Source: Bacteroidota bacterium (lineage in GTDB: Bacteria > Bacteroidota > Ignavibacteria > UBA10030 > UBA8401). From it: DNA of 37,389 nucleotides. The position numbers and the translations under genes are program-made. Positions 7,260 to 16,643 of this stretch are shown here, piece after piece; position 1 is the stretch's first letter; every line of letters begins with the position of its first letter. The notes under the pieces were generated by a model. The model made no database searches and was not told the origin of the DNA. It saw only the letters and a program-made list of their open reading frames with translations. The stretch covers positions 1-37,389 of the forward strand of contig WBUG01000032.1 of the NCBI GenBank assembly GCA_008933835.1, in the 5' to 3' direction.

Positions 7260-8975
7260 ATGAACACGATCACCGGCATCATCTGTGAAGTTCCCGGAGC
7301 GGGGTCCGCTCCGGCCATCCTCCGCCGTCTCACGACCGCCGCGTTGGCCGTTTCCACTGACGGTTTCGCCCTCTCCCTGCCCGTTTCGCCGACGACGGTC
7401 ATCGGTCCGGAGACGCTACCGTTCACATTCGCCGTGTCGGGTACCGGACTGTTCCGAGAAAGAGGACGGGTACGCATCCTCGCCGCCGATGACTGGGCGG
7501 AGCGTCTCGCTCCGGACGAGCCCCGACTGGGGGACCTCAACGGACATTACATCGCCGTCCGCCGACGCGGGAACCGGACCGAGCTCTTCAGCGACCGGGC
7601 CGGATTGCGTACGGTGTACATCGGGCGAACGGAATACGGCTGGATCTTCAGTTCGCGGCTGGACGTGGTGTGCCGGGATGTGCCGGACGCCGGGATCGAC
7701 TGGCGGACGTTCGGTTCACGCTGGCTGCTGCTGCAGCAATGTTCGCACCGCAGTCCCGTCCGCGGAGCAGTGAAACTCCCGCCGAACGGCCGGTTCCGGG
7801 TCGAGAACGGCTCGCTCACCGTCACCTCCTCTCCCTGGATGAAGTTCGACGGCGTCACCGATGCGGAGACGGTGGCCGGAACCATCGCGGCCTTCACCGC
7901 GCCCATGGACAGAACGGTCTCCCTGGGCCTGTCCGGCGGACTCGATTCCCGCGTGCTGCTCTCCGTCGCATTGTCATCGAAAGTCCCGTTCGCGGTCCAC
8001 TCGTTCGGAGAGCGGACCGATGCGGACGTGGCCCTTGCCGAACGGATCGCCGCCCGAGAAGGGGTCCCGTTCAACCACCTTCAGCAGCCGTTCCCCTCCC
8101 GCGACCGGTGCGTCGCATTGATGCAGGAGTACGTGCGCACCTCCAATCTCGTCGACGGCGCCGCATCGTCCGTCCGGCTGGACCAGTACCCGCTCATCAT
8201 CGGCGGCGCGGTGATGCTCGACGGCGGGAACGGCGAGATCCTCCGTCGTCAGTTCCTGCAGCGGGCGGCCGTCACCGCCTCGGACGACCTGCGGCACCGC
8301 CGGACCGAACGGCTCTTCCCGGCGTTCACGCTGCGCCGTGCGGACATCTTCTCCGGTCCGTTCCTTCGGGAGATGCGGAGCGGAGCGGAGGAGGACCTTC
8401 ATGCATCTCTGCACTCGCTTCCGCCGCCGGACGAGATCGGGCTCGCCGACTTCCTCGACGGATGGTCGGCGCTCTTCCGCATCCCCGTCGTCGCGTGCGA
8501 TGAACAGGGACGGCTGGACGGCATCCTGACGAACTACATGCCCTTCTCCCAGCCGGACCTGCTGCAGCTCGCGGTCCGTCTGCCGGAGCGCGAGCGAAGG
8601 AACAACCGTTTGATGAAGCGGATCATCCGCGAACACCGTCCGTCGCTCGCCCGATTCCCGCTGGTGAAGAACGGCGTCCGGTATCCCTACCGTCTCACCA
8701 CGCTGCAGGCGCGCGCATGGAGCGCCCTTGCGCGCCGCTTCGCGCATTCCGCCGATCCGTTCCTGCACCGGTTCCTCGATGCGGTGAAGGAGTTCGCGCT
8801 GGACACGCTCGGGTCCGCCGCGACGGCGCGGTACGACGCGTACGACCTTGCGGCGGTACGCCGGGCGGTGGAGGGATACTACCGCAGCGAACGACGGTAC
8901 GGCGGAACGGTCAACTGGTGGCTGGCCTTCGAGGTCTGGAGACAGGGGATCGAGAACGAAAAAGCCGGTCATTGA
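7260..8975 (+). CDS. Asparagine-synthetase-like ATP-dependent amidotransferase, no glutaminase Cys
   Basis: A 571-residue protein with the asparagine synthetase B fold in two halves. The N-terminal half (about 1-180) keeps the shape of an Ntn glutaminase domain (LNGHYIAV, LFSDRAGLRTVYI) but begins MNTITG, without the catalytic Cys2. The C-terminal half has the pyrophosphate-binding motif LSGGLDSR (about 224-231) and the late KRIIREHRPSLARFPL segment of this family. Members activate a carboxylate with ATP; without Cys2 it cannot release ammonia from glutamine in the standard way, so free ammonia or another amine is the likelier nucleophile. It stands alone, divergent from the TPR gene, and its stop lies inside a terminator. 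Substrate unknown. Confidence 0.82.
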   Translation: MNTITGIICEVPGAGSAPAILRRLTTAALAVSTDGFALSLPVSPTTVIGPETLPFTFAVSGTGLFRERGRVRILAADDWAERLAPDEPRLGDLNGHYIAVRRRGNRTELFSDRAGLRTVYIGRTEYGWIFSSRLDVVCRDVPDAGIDWRTFGSRWLLLQQCSHRSPVRGAVKLPPNGRFRVENGSLTVTSSPWMKFDGVTDAETVAGTIAAFTAPMDRTVSLGLSGGLDSRVLLSVALSSKVPFAVHSFGERTDADVALAERIAAREGVPFNHLQQPFPSRDRCVALMQEYVRTSNLVDGAASSVRLDQYPLIIGGAVMLDGGNGEILRRQFLQRAAVTASDDLRHRRTERLFPAFTLRRADIFSGPFLREMRSGAEEDLHASLHSLPPPDEIGLADFLDGWSALFRIPVVACDEQGRLDGILTNYMPFSQPDLLQLAVRLPERERRNNRLMKRIIREHRPSLARFPLVKNGVRYPYRLTTLQARAWSALARRFAHSADPFLHRFLDAVKEFALDTLGSAATARYDAYDLAAVRRAVEGYYRSERRYGGTVNWWLAFEVWRQGIENEKAGH

Positions 8976-8992
8976 GGACCGGCTTTTTCGTT
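8955..8992. terminator. Strong bidirectional terminator
   Basis: AACGAAAAAGCCGGTC (8955-8970) pairs perfectly with 8977-8992 over 16 bp around a six-base loop, with A and T runs on the two sides. It overlaps the stop codon of the asparagine-synthetase-like gene and separates it from the convergent glycosyltransferase gene. Confidence 0.85.
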
Positions 8993-9014
8993 GGACAGCG
9001 ATCGATGCAGAGCG

Positions 9015-10514
9015 TCAGGCCGCGATGGGCTCCACCGTCAGATCCATCTGCGCCAGTTTCACGCGGCGCGCTTCGAGCGCCTGCTGCACCGAGAGGTAGG
9101 CGACGAAGCCGTAGCCCATGGTGAACAGCAGCTGGAACGGCACGGCGGCGATCTCCAGATAGTAGAGCGACGCGAGGGCGCCGGCCCCGCAGTAGAGCGC
9201 CAGCGCGATCTCGATGATGACGGTCCAGCTGAACTTCACCGGCACGTACTTCTTGTCCTTCCACGACTGCTTCTTCCCTTCGATGCCGTACTTCGGCGTG
9301 CGGACGAACTCGCTCTTCCGTTTGAACAGCCCTTCGAGCACCGCCTTGCTGTTGTTCACCGCGAAACCCATGCTCCCCGCCATGAAGACCGGGAAGAGGA
9401 AGATGCGGCGGCGCCAGTCGGGGTAGATGTCCTTCTGCGAGTACAGGTAGAAGAGGAACGAACCGATGAACGCCAGCACGAAGACCGACATGAAGTCGAA
9501 GTACGCGTCGAACCCGCCGGCGTGCTTGATGAACGTGAGGGGGACGTTCAGGAGGCTCGCCAGGATGATGAACGGGAAGACGATGTTGTTCGTCAGATGG
9601 AACGTGCTGTGGAACTTGATGCGGAACGGGATGTCGGACCTCCACACCATGGGGAGGAGCTTCCGGGCGGTCTCGATGGCCCCCTTGGTCCAGCGGAACT
9701 GCTGCGACTTCAGCGCGTTGATCTCCGCCGGCAGTTCGGCGGGCGAGGTCACGTCGCGGAGGAACTTGAACTTCCAGCCCCGCAGCTGCGCGCGGTAGCT
9801 CAGGTCCAGGTCCTCGGTGAGGGTGTCGGACTGCCAGTCGCCGGCGTCCATGATGCACGAGGTGCGCCACACGCCGCCGGTGCCGTTGAAGTTGATGAAG
9901 TAGCCCGCCTTGTTCCGGATGTTCTGCTCGATGACGAAGTGACCGTCGAGCGCCATCGCCTGCGTGCGGGTCATCAGCGAGTAATCGCCGTTGAGGTGCT
10001 CCCACCGCGTCTGCACCATGCCGATGGAGGGGTCGGTGTCGAAGTACGGGACGGTCATGCGCAGGAACTCCGGCTTCGGGATGAAGTCCGCGTCGAAGAT
10101 GGCCACGAACTCGCCCGCCGCGGTCTTCAGCCCCTCCTTCAGCGCCCCGGCCTTGAACCCCTTGCGGTTCGGACGCCGGACGTGGTGGATGATGTATCCC
10201 TGCTCCTGCTTCTCACGGACGATGCTGGCGACGAGGTCCACCGTCTCGTCGGTGGAATCGTCCAGCACCTGGATCTCGAGCTTGTCCTTCGGATACTCGA
10301 TGGCGCACGAGGCGTCGATGAGCCGGCGAACGACGTACATTTCATTATAGAGCGGAAGCTGGATGGTGACCATCGGCGTCCGGGTCAGCGGCAGGACGCC
10401 GTCCACCTCGTTGCGGTGACGGTAGTAGTGGTAGACCATGACGAAGCCGTGAGCGCCGAAGACGAAGAGGATGCTCAGGCAGACGATGTAGGCGATGAGA
10501 ATGATGTGTTCCAT
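9015..10514 (-). CDS. Processive family 2 glycosyltransferase (cellulose/mannan-synthase-like)
   Basis: A 499-residue membrane enzyme. One N-terminal membrane helix (about 4-28) is followed by a GT-A domain carrying the full processive GT2 motif set: DD at 85-86, DAD at 141-143, TED at 233-235 and QQFRW at 271-275. At least four C-terminal membrane segments follow (about 305-325, 345-370, 380-400, 430-490). This layout resembles CslA-type glucomannan synthases and related bacterial polysaccharide synthases that polymerise and export a sugar chain at the inner membrane. The sugar cannot be read from sequence. It appears monocistronic: 127 bases of repeat-rich DNA separate it from lptE upstream, and a strong terminator follows it. 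No partner such as BcsB is present. Confidence 0.88.
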   Translation of the reverse strand: MEHIILIAYIVCLSILFVFGAHGFVMVYHYYRHRNEVDGVLPLTRTPMVTIQLPLYNEMYVVRRLIDASCAIEYPKDKLEIQVLDDSTDETVDLVASIVREKQEQGYIIHHVRRPNRKGFKAGALKEGLKTAAGEFVAIFDADFIPKPEFLRMTVPYFDTDPSIGMVQTRWEHLNGDYSLMTRTQAMALDGHFVIEQNIRNKAGYFINFNGTGGVWRTSCIMDAGDWQSDTLTEDLDLSYRAQLRGWKFKFLRDVTSPAELPAEINALKSQQFRWTKGAIETARKLLPMVWRSDIPFRIKFHSTFHLTNNIVFPFIILASLLNVPLTFIKHAGGFDAYFDFMSVFVLAFIGSFLFYLYSQKDIYPDWRRRIFLFPVFMAGSMGFAVNNSKAVLEGLFKRKSEFVRTPKYGIEGKKQSWKDKKYVPVKFSWTVIIEIALALYCGAGALASLYYLEIAAVPFQLLFTMGYGFVAYLSVQQALEARRVKLAQMDLTVEPIAA

Positions 10515-10572
10515 GGTTGTGATGTGTATGTGGGGAGATGGTATAACTATTTTCCGGTTCGCAATTCCGCCG

Positions 10573-10641
10573 ATGATTGATTCATCGGTTCATTGCTTCA
10601 TTGACTCATTCAAAGACTGTCCACTGTTCACTGTTCACCGA
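10573..10641. repeat. Degenerate short-word repeat tract (TTCATTG / TGTTCAC)
   Basis: Between lptE and the glycosyltransferase the sequence repeats imperfect words such as GATTCATCG, TTCATTG, CTTCATTG and CTGTTCAC. It abuts the lptE stop codon. The same word family recurs at 25061-25200 and 26999-27066. Confidence 0.6.
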
Positions 10642-11163
10642 TCACCATCCTGAAACGGTCTCGAGCAGGATGTCCTCCGCCACGCGGTTGATGGCCGTTT
10701 CGAGCGCGACGGCGCGGGTCTGCTGTCCCTGCGTGTACTCCCCCCAGTTGGAGAAGTCCTTCTCCCACACCTTCTTCCGCAGCTTCATGTCCGTGAACGA
10801 GGCGCGCACGATGACGGTGACCTTGCGCGTGGTGACGATGTCGTTGCCGGTGATGACCTGCGGCGCGTCCACGATCTGGACGATGGAGCCCTCCACGACG
10901 GAGTCCGAGGTGAGACGCTCGCCGATCTCCAGATTGTTGTCGTTCCGGAAGAGTTCGATGACCTTCTGCGTGAACTTCTCGCGCAGTCCCGCTTCGCCGA
11001 AACCGCTCACGTCCTCGAACAGCGGCACGGCGACGGTCTTGAGGTGCGGCGGCACCGAGGCGCCGGTGAACGTGTAGCAGCCCGCAGCGGCGAAGGCCAG
11101 GGCCAGGAACGGCAGGAGGAGCGCCTTCCGGCGGACGGTGTTGCGGTTGACGTGCACGTTCAC
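10642..11163 (-). CDS. lptE: LptE-family outer-membrane lipoprotein
   Basis: A 173-residue predicted lipoprotein with a basic N-terminus, hydrophobic core and lipobox (AAAGC, Cys about 29), followed by the compact alpha/beta domain of the LptE/RlpB family (YTFTGASVPPHLKTVAVPLFED; a later LTSDSVVEGSI strand and VIVRASFTD). LptE plugs the LptD channel and helps insert lipopolysaccharide into the outer leaflet of the outer membrane. The start is GTG at 11163, overlapping the stop of the sigma-54 activator gene as GTGA, so the two are translationally coupled. It is last in the miaB operon, as is common for LptE-family genes in Bacteroidota. The assignment rests on gene order as well as sequence. 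Confidence 0.8.
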   Translation of the reverse strand: MNVHVNRNTVRRKALLLPFLALAFAAAGCYTFTGASVPPHLKTVAVPLFEDVSGFGEAGLREKFTQKVIELFRNDNNLEIGERLTSDSVVEGSIVQIVDAPQVITGNDIVTTRKVTVIVRASFTDMKLRKKVWEKDFSNWGEYTQGQQTRAVALETAINRVAEDILLETVSGW

Positions 11164-12266
11164 AGTCCGTACTCCTTGATCTTCCGGTACAGGGTCCGTT
11201 CGGAGATGTTCAGTTCGTCCGCGGCGAGGCGGCGGTTGCCGTGGTACTTCTTCAGCGCCGTCTCGATCATCCGGCGTTCCATCTCTTCCAGAGAGAGGAC
11301 CTCGGTGACGGAGGAGACGCCCGGCGCCCCCGGAGCGATCCCGGCGGCCGCCATCCCCTTCAGCAGGTTCTTCACCTCCAGCAGGTCGTTCTTCAGTTCG
11401 ATGAGCGCGCGGTAGAGGAGCTGGCGTTCGTCGAAGTCCGACTGCTTCGGCATGAGCATCGGCAGCGGCCGCTCCTCCGCGCCGGCGCGGAGGTACTTCC
11501 GCACGTCGTCCGCCTCGAGCCGTCGTCCTCGCTCGATGACGAGCATGCTCTCGGTGACGTTGCGCAGCTCGCGCACGTTGCCGCTCCAGTAGTGCGCCTT
11601 CAGCAGCTCCATCGCTTCGGGACTGATGCCGGCGAACGGGATGTGGTTCTTGGCCGAGAGTTCACGCACGAACTTCTCGAAGAGCAGCGGGATGTCGTCG
11701 CGCCGCTCGCGCAGGGCCGGGATGCGCACGTTCACGGAACGGAGCCGGTAGAAGAGGTCCTGCCGGAAGTGGCCGCTGCGCACCTCCTGCTCCAGGTCCT
11801 TGTTCGTCGCGGCGATGACGCGCACGTCCACCGTGCGGGCGGAGGAGGAGCCGACGCGGAGGAACTCGCCGTTCTCGAGGATGCGGAGGAACTTCACCTG
11901 CGTGGCGACCGGCAGTTCGCCGATCTCGTCCAGGAAGATGGTGCCGCCGTCCGCCAGTTCGAAGTACCCCTTCCGTTCGCTGCTCGCGCCGGTGAAGGAG
12001 CCGCGTTCGTGCCCGAAGAGCTCGGATTCGATGATGCCCTCGGGGATGGCGCCGCAGTTCACCGTCACCATCGGTTTCTTCGCCCGCGCGCTCGCGCCGT
12101 GGATGGCGTGGGCGATGACCTCCTTGCCCGCGCCGCTCTCGCCGGTGATGAGCACCGTGATGTCCGTGGGGGCGACGTGCTGCACCACCTGGACGATCTC
12201 CTGCATCTCCAGGGAGTCTCCGATGATGCCGAACCGCTGCTGGAATTCCTTCCGTTCCATCGTCAT
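11160..12266 (-). CDS. Sigma-54-dependent transcriptional activator, AAA+ and Fis domains only
   Basis: A 368-residue enhancer-binding protein. It starts directly with the AAA+ domain: Walker A GESGAGKE at 42-49, the sigma-54 contact loop as GSFTGA at 89-94 (usual form GAFTGA), Walker B FLDEIGE near 111-117, and the sensor/arginine-finger region NVRELRNV near 230. The C-terminus is a Fis-type helix-turn-helix (about 325-366, AADELNISERTLYRKIKEYGL). No receiver, PAS or GAF domain is present, so activity must be set by expression level or a partner protein. The ATG overlaps the previous stop (ATGA). It sits inside the miaB-lptE operon, a conserved position in Bacteroidota; its targets are unknown. 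Confidence 0.92.
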   Translation of the reverse strand: MTMERKEFQQRFGIIGDSLEMQEIVQVVQHVAPTDITVLITGESGAGKEVIAHAIHGASARAKKPMVTVNCGAIPEGIIESELFGHERGSFTGASSERKGYFELADGGTIFLDEIGELPVATQVKFLRILENGEFLRVGSSSARTVDVRVIAATNKDLEQEVRSGHFRQDLFYRLRSVNVRIPALRERRDDIPLLFEKFVRELSAKNHIPFAGISPEAMELLKAHYWSGNVRELRNVTESMLVIERGRRLEADDVRKYLRAGAEERPLPMLMPKQSDFDERQLLYRALIELKNDLLEVKNLLKGMAAAGIAPGAPGVSSVTEVLSLEEMERRMIETALKKYHGNRRLAADELNISERTLYRKIKEYGL

Positions 12267-12991
12267 CGCTTCACCAGGAACCAGTCGAGGTTGTGCCGTG
12301 ATTTCAGCTCGGCACCGAAGGTCCGCGCCGCGGTCTCGGCCGTGAATCCTTCGAACGCCACGGCGTAGACCGCCTTGGCGCCGCTGATCTTCATGAACAC
12401 CGTTGCGGGGCGTCCCACCGTCTGCGTGAGCTCCTTCGCCTGCCGCTGCGCGGTGGCTTCCTGCGAGTAGACCCCCACCTGGACCGCGAATCCTGTGCCG
12501 GCGGTACGGACCTCCGGTGCGCTCACGGCCGGAGCGGGGGCAGGTTCGGGTTCGGTACGCGCCGACGTCGCCGGAGGGGCGGTCACCGGGATGCGTTCCG
12601 CCACGTTCACCGGTTTGGTGGCGTACACGGAGGAGGGATACTGCGCGTTCAGCTGCGCCATCTTCGCTTCGGCGGTCTTGTACAGACCGACCGCATAGTA
12701 GTATTGGTACACGCGGAAGAGCGCGTCGTCCGCCCAGACATCCTTCGGGAAACGGTCCACGACCGCCTGGTACTTCCGCACCGCCTGGTCCCCGTTGGCG
12801 GTGAGGGCGGCGTCGAGGTAGAGCACGCCGGGATCGTTCGGCGAGGTGCGGAGCAGTTCCTGCACCTGGGTGCGCACTTCGGCGTCGCGGCCGACGCTGA
12901 TGAGGTCGAGGCGGGCGCGGACGTCCTGCTCGCTCACCTGGGCCGCGGTCGGAACCGCGGCGAGGGCCGTCATCAGGATGAGGGTCTTCAT
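12263..12991 (-). CDS. Periplasmic TPR and SPOR-domain protein
   Basis: A 242-residue secreted protein: signal peptide (to about AAQV, residue 18), a TPR-like helical part (about 20-130, including DPGVLYLDAAL and the RYQAVVDRFPKDVWADDALFR pattern), a Pro/Ala-rich linker (about 135-165) and a C-terminal SPOR domain (about 167-242, beginning FAVQVGVYS). SPOR domains bind glycan strands of peptidoglycan stripped of stem peptides, usually at division sites. It starts one base after miaB ends and overlaps the sigma-54 activator by ATGA, so it is embedded in a tightly coupled operon. The role in that operon is inferred to be envelope-related. Confidence 0.85.
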   Translation of the reverse strand: MKTLILMTALAAVPTAAQVSEQDVRARLDLISVGRDAEVRTQVQELLRTSPNDPGVLYLDAALTANGDQAVRKYQAVVDRFPKDVWADDALFRVYQYYYAVGLYKTAEAKMAQLNAQYPSSVYATKPVNVAERIPVTAPPATSARTEPEPAPAPAVSAPEVRTAGTGFAVQVGVYSQEATAQRQAKELTQTVGRPATVFMKISGAKAVYAVAFEGFTAETAARTFGAELKSRHNLDWFLVKR

Positions 12992-12992
12992 G

Positions 12993-14318
<1,326 letters not shown>

Positions 14319-14325
14319 TGCGATA

Positions 14326-14357
14326 CAAAAATACCGAAAGACTGACAGATGGACAAT
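14326..14357 (-). promoter_or_regulatory. Bacteroidota-type promoter for miaB, probably leaderless
   Basis: On the - strand: ATTG (14357-14354), a 20-base spacer, TATTTTTG (14333-14326), then seven bases to the first ATG at 14318. The near-identical layout before the TPR gene suggests a shared leaderless start. Confidence 0.7.
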
Positions 14358-14458
14358 TCGGCCGTCCTACATTAATGAAAATTAATCCAATACGAATCGT
14401 TTTCGCCGATTTCACCGCCGAGTAAGGATTGCCAATTCGTCAGGAGGAAATTGTAACG

Positions 14459-14490
14459 ATTGAATTCAGGGCAAAAAAGAGGTATGTTGA
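14459..14490 (+). promoter_or_regulatory. Bacteroidota-type promoter for pta
   Basis: ATTG (14459-14462), a 20-base spacer and TATGTTGA (14483-14490). The -7 octamer and its ATTG at 20 bases are identical to those before mreD. The ATG follows 51 bases later. Confidence 0.65.
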
Positions 14491-14541
14491 ACCACTGCAA
14501 TATTCCACTGGAACGGACACCTCTTCAAAAGGACACACATC

Positions 14542-15528
14542 ATGAATCCCCAGAATTTCATCGCCGACATCCGCGCAAAAGCCAAACAGCTCAACAAGAC
14601 CATCGTTCTGCCCGACGCCACCGATCCGCGGACCGTGAAGGCGGCGCGCATCCTGGCGGACGAGAAGATCGCGACGCCGGTGCTCATCGGACCGGCGGCG
14701 GAGATCGCCGCGGTGGCGCAGAAGGAGAACGTCCCGCTGCACGGCATCACGGTGATGGACCCGGCCTCCTCCGAACACTTCGCGGCGTTCGCGCAGAAAT
14801 ATTTCGAGCTGCGGAAGTCCAAGGGGATGCAGCTGCCCGAGGCGCAGGAGACGATGAAGAAGCCCCTCTTCTTCGGCGCGATGATGGTGCGCGAAGGGCT
14901 CGCGGACGGCAGTGTGGCGGGTTCGCTCTCCACCACCGGCGACGTGCTCCGCGCGGCCATCCAGATCATCGGCATGAAGGAGGGGATCAGCATCGTCTCC
15001 AGCTTCTTCGCCATGGTCTTCCCGGACAAGCTGCTCACCTTCGCGGACTGCGCGGTGGTGCCGGACCCGACCGCGGAACAGCTCGCGGACATCGCCCTCA
15101 CCTCCGCCGAGAACCACCGGAAGATCACCGGCGAGGAGGCGCGCGTGGCGATGCTCTCGTTCTCCACCAAGGGGAGCGCGGCGCATCCGCTCGTGGAGAA
15201 GGTGCAGAAGGCGACCGCCATCGCGCAGCAGAAGAACCCGTCATTGAAGCTCGACGGCGAACTGCAGCTCGACGCCGCCATCGTGCCGAAGGTGGGGGCC
15301 TCGAAGGCGCCGGGCAGCATCGTGGCCGGCACGGCGAACGTGCTCGTCTTCCCGGACCTCAACGCGGGGAACATCGGCTACAAGCTCGCGCAGCGCCTGG
15401 CCGGCGCCGAAGCGATCGGTCCGGTGGTGCAGGGACTGAAACGCCCCGCCTTTGACCTCTCACGCGGCTGCAGCGTGGACGACATCGTCAGCACCACGGC
15501 GATCAATGCGGTGATCGGAGCGGTCTGA
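14542..15528 (+). CDS. pta: Phosphate acetyltransferase
   Basis: A 328-residue protein of the short, single-domain Pta type, without the N-terminal DRTGG/P-loop extension of the enterobacterial enzyme. It interconverts acetyl-CoA and phosphate with acetyl phosphate and CoA. Family features include [15 protein letters not shown] near 24-38, [21 protein letters not shown] near 115-135, the [21 protein letters not shown] segment and the C-terminal [16 protein letters not shown]. The start is the ATG at 14542, with an AAGGA site upstream. No acetate kinase gene is adjacent, although the two are often neighbours; it may be elsewhere. The related butyryltransferase (Ptb) is less likely from these motifs. 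Confidence 0.92.
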   Translation: MNPQNFIADIRAKAKQLNKTIVLPDATDPRTVKAARILADEKIATPVLIGPAAEIAAVAQKENVPLHGITVMDPASSEHFAAFAQKYFELRKSKGMQLPEAQETMKKPLFFGAMMVREGLADGSVAGSLSTTGDVLRAAIQIIGMKEGISIVSSFFAMVFPDKLLTFADCAVVPDPTAEQLADIALTSAENHRKITGEEARVAMLSFSTKGSAAHPLVEKVQKATAIAQQKNPSLKLDGELQLDAAIVPKVGASKAPGSIVAGTANVLVFPDLNAGNIGYKLAQRLAGAEAIGPVVQGLKRPAFDLSRGCSVDDIVSTTAINAVIGAV

Positions 15529-15671
15529 CCAAAAAGAAATGCAGGAATGATGAACGCGGAACGAGGAACGCACCGCGAAGAACGAGAGTGGATAGACCAA
15601 CAGCGCCCGTCATCAGAACGCCTCACCGGCACGGACCAGACCCGTGAGCGCGGCCAACAACGGAGGGCGCA

Positions 15672-16034
15672 TTGGAAAAAGAGAACATCGTTCGCGAGCG
15701 GTCGTTCCGTTTCGCCGTGAAGGTCGTCGCGTTGTCCCGAACATTGTCCGAAGAACGGAAGGAGTTCGTGCTCAGCCGGCAACTGTTACGCTCCGGGACA
15801 TCCATCGGCGCCAACATACGGGAGGCCGACAACGCCGAATCGAAAGCAGACTTCATTCACAAGATGTCCGTTGCCCAGAAAGAATGCGATGAGACGATCT
15901 ATTGGTTGGAGCTCATGAACGCCTCAGGGATCATCAGCGGGACATCGTCCACGGAATTGGTGGATGATGCCGCCGAAATCCTGCGCATCATCAAACGGAT
16001 CATCATTACCGCGAAAGCTTCGCTTCGTCCCTGA
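15672..16034 (+). CDS. Four-helix-bundle protein (23S rRNA IVS-protein family)
   Basis: A 120-residue helical protein with the family pattern SFRFAVKVVALSRTL, LLRSGTSIGANIREADNAES, FIHKMSVAQKECDETIYWLELM. These proteins were first noticed in intervening sequences of 23S rRNA genes, are related in fold to the Avd accessory protein of diversity-generating retroelements, and often sit alone in intergenic regions. Their function is not established; nucleic-acid binding is suspected. The start is a TTG at 15672, backed by GGAGGG four bases upstream. No rRNA gene, reverse transcriptase or variable repeat is near. The 143 bases before it carry loose GAACG-type repeats (15551-15590). Confidence 0.82.
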   Translation: MEKENIVRERSFRFAVKVVALSRTLSEERKEFVLSRQLLRSGTSIGANIREADNAESKADFIHKMSVAQKECDETIYWLELMNASGIISGTSSTELVDDAAEILRIIKRIIITAKASLRP

Positions 16035-16067
16035 CCAGAATCGGTCGGCTCACGCGATGCTGATCCG

Positions 16068-16130
16068 TTGTCCTATCGTTCATCATTCATCGTTTATCAT
16101 TCATCCTCCATCATTCATCGTCCATTCTTG
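16068..16130. repeat. Degenerate ATCATTCATC repeat tract
   Basis: Imperfect copies of ATCATTCATC, with variants TTTATCATTCATC and TCCATCATTCATC, fill the gap between the four-helix-bundle gene and the cupin gene. It can be read as an N-terminal extension of the cupin frame but translates to low-complexity Ser/His/Ile, so it was excluded. Confidence 0.6.
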
Positions 16131-16136
16131 GTCTTT

Positions 16137-16637
16137 ATGATCGCGCACGACTGGATCTCCTTCCTCTCTCTCCTTCCTCATCCCGAGGGGGGATACTACC
16201 GCGAGATCTACCGGTCCGAAGGGATGATCGCGCAGCCGAACCTGCCGTTCCGGTACAGCGGGGGACGGGCGTATGCGACGGCCATCTACTATCTGCTGGA
16301 GGGACATCAGGTCTCGTCGCTGCACCGGCTCCGGTCGGACGAGCAGTGGTTCCACATCGACGGCGGGGCGCTCACCATCCACCGCATCGCGCCGGACGGC
16401 TCCTACGAGGCGCACCGCATCGGAAAGAACACGGCAAAAGGGGAACGGCCGCATGCGATGGTGCCGCAGGGGCATTGGTTCGGGGGGAGCGTGGACGAAC
16501 GGGATTCGTTCGCGCTGGTGGGCTGTTTCGTGGCGCCGGGATTCGACTTCGACGATTTCGAACTGGGTAAGCGGGACGAGCTGCTGCGCGCGTTCCCGCA
16601 GCATGCCGACATCATCACCCGGCTGACCCGGGACTGA
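16137..16637 (+). CDS. DUF985 cupin-domain protein
   Basis: A 166-residue single-domain cupin of the DUF985 family. The sequence opens with LLPHPEGGYYREIYRS, the family hallmark, and continues with the cupin core SLHRLRSDEQWFHIDGGAL (about 62-80) and PQGHWFGGSV (about 115-125). Some members are described as sugar or nucleotide-sugar epimerase-like, but the substrate here is unknown. I chose the ATG at 16137 rather than the upstream frame because the preceding 23 codons come from a repeat tract. The gene ends six bases from the convergent QueF-like gene with no visible terminator in between. Confidence 0.85.
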   Translation: MIAHDWISFLSLLPHPEGGYYREIYRSEGMIAQPNLPFRYSGGRAYATAIYYLLEGHQVSSLHRLRSDEQWFHIDGGALTIHRIAPDGSYEAHRIGKNTAKGERPHAMVPQGHWFGGSVDERDSFALVGCFVAPGFDFDDFELGKRDELLRAFPQHADIITRLTRD

Positions 16638-16643
16638 CCTCTC

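Noticed and set aside
11160-12266. Sigma-54 activator considered as an NtrC-type response regulator
   Set aside because: There is no receiver domain: the AAA+ domain begins within the first 20 residues and the gene overlaps the one before it, leaving no room for one.
16068-16136. Upstream extension of the DUF985 cupin
   Set aside because: The 23 extra codons are translated repeat DNA, and the family normally begins close to the LLPHPEGG block.
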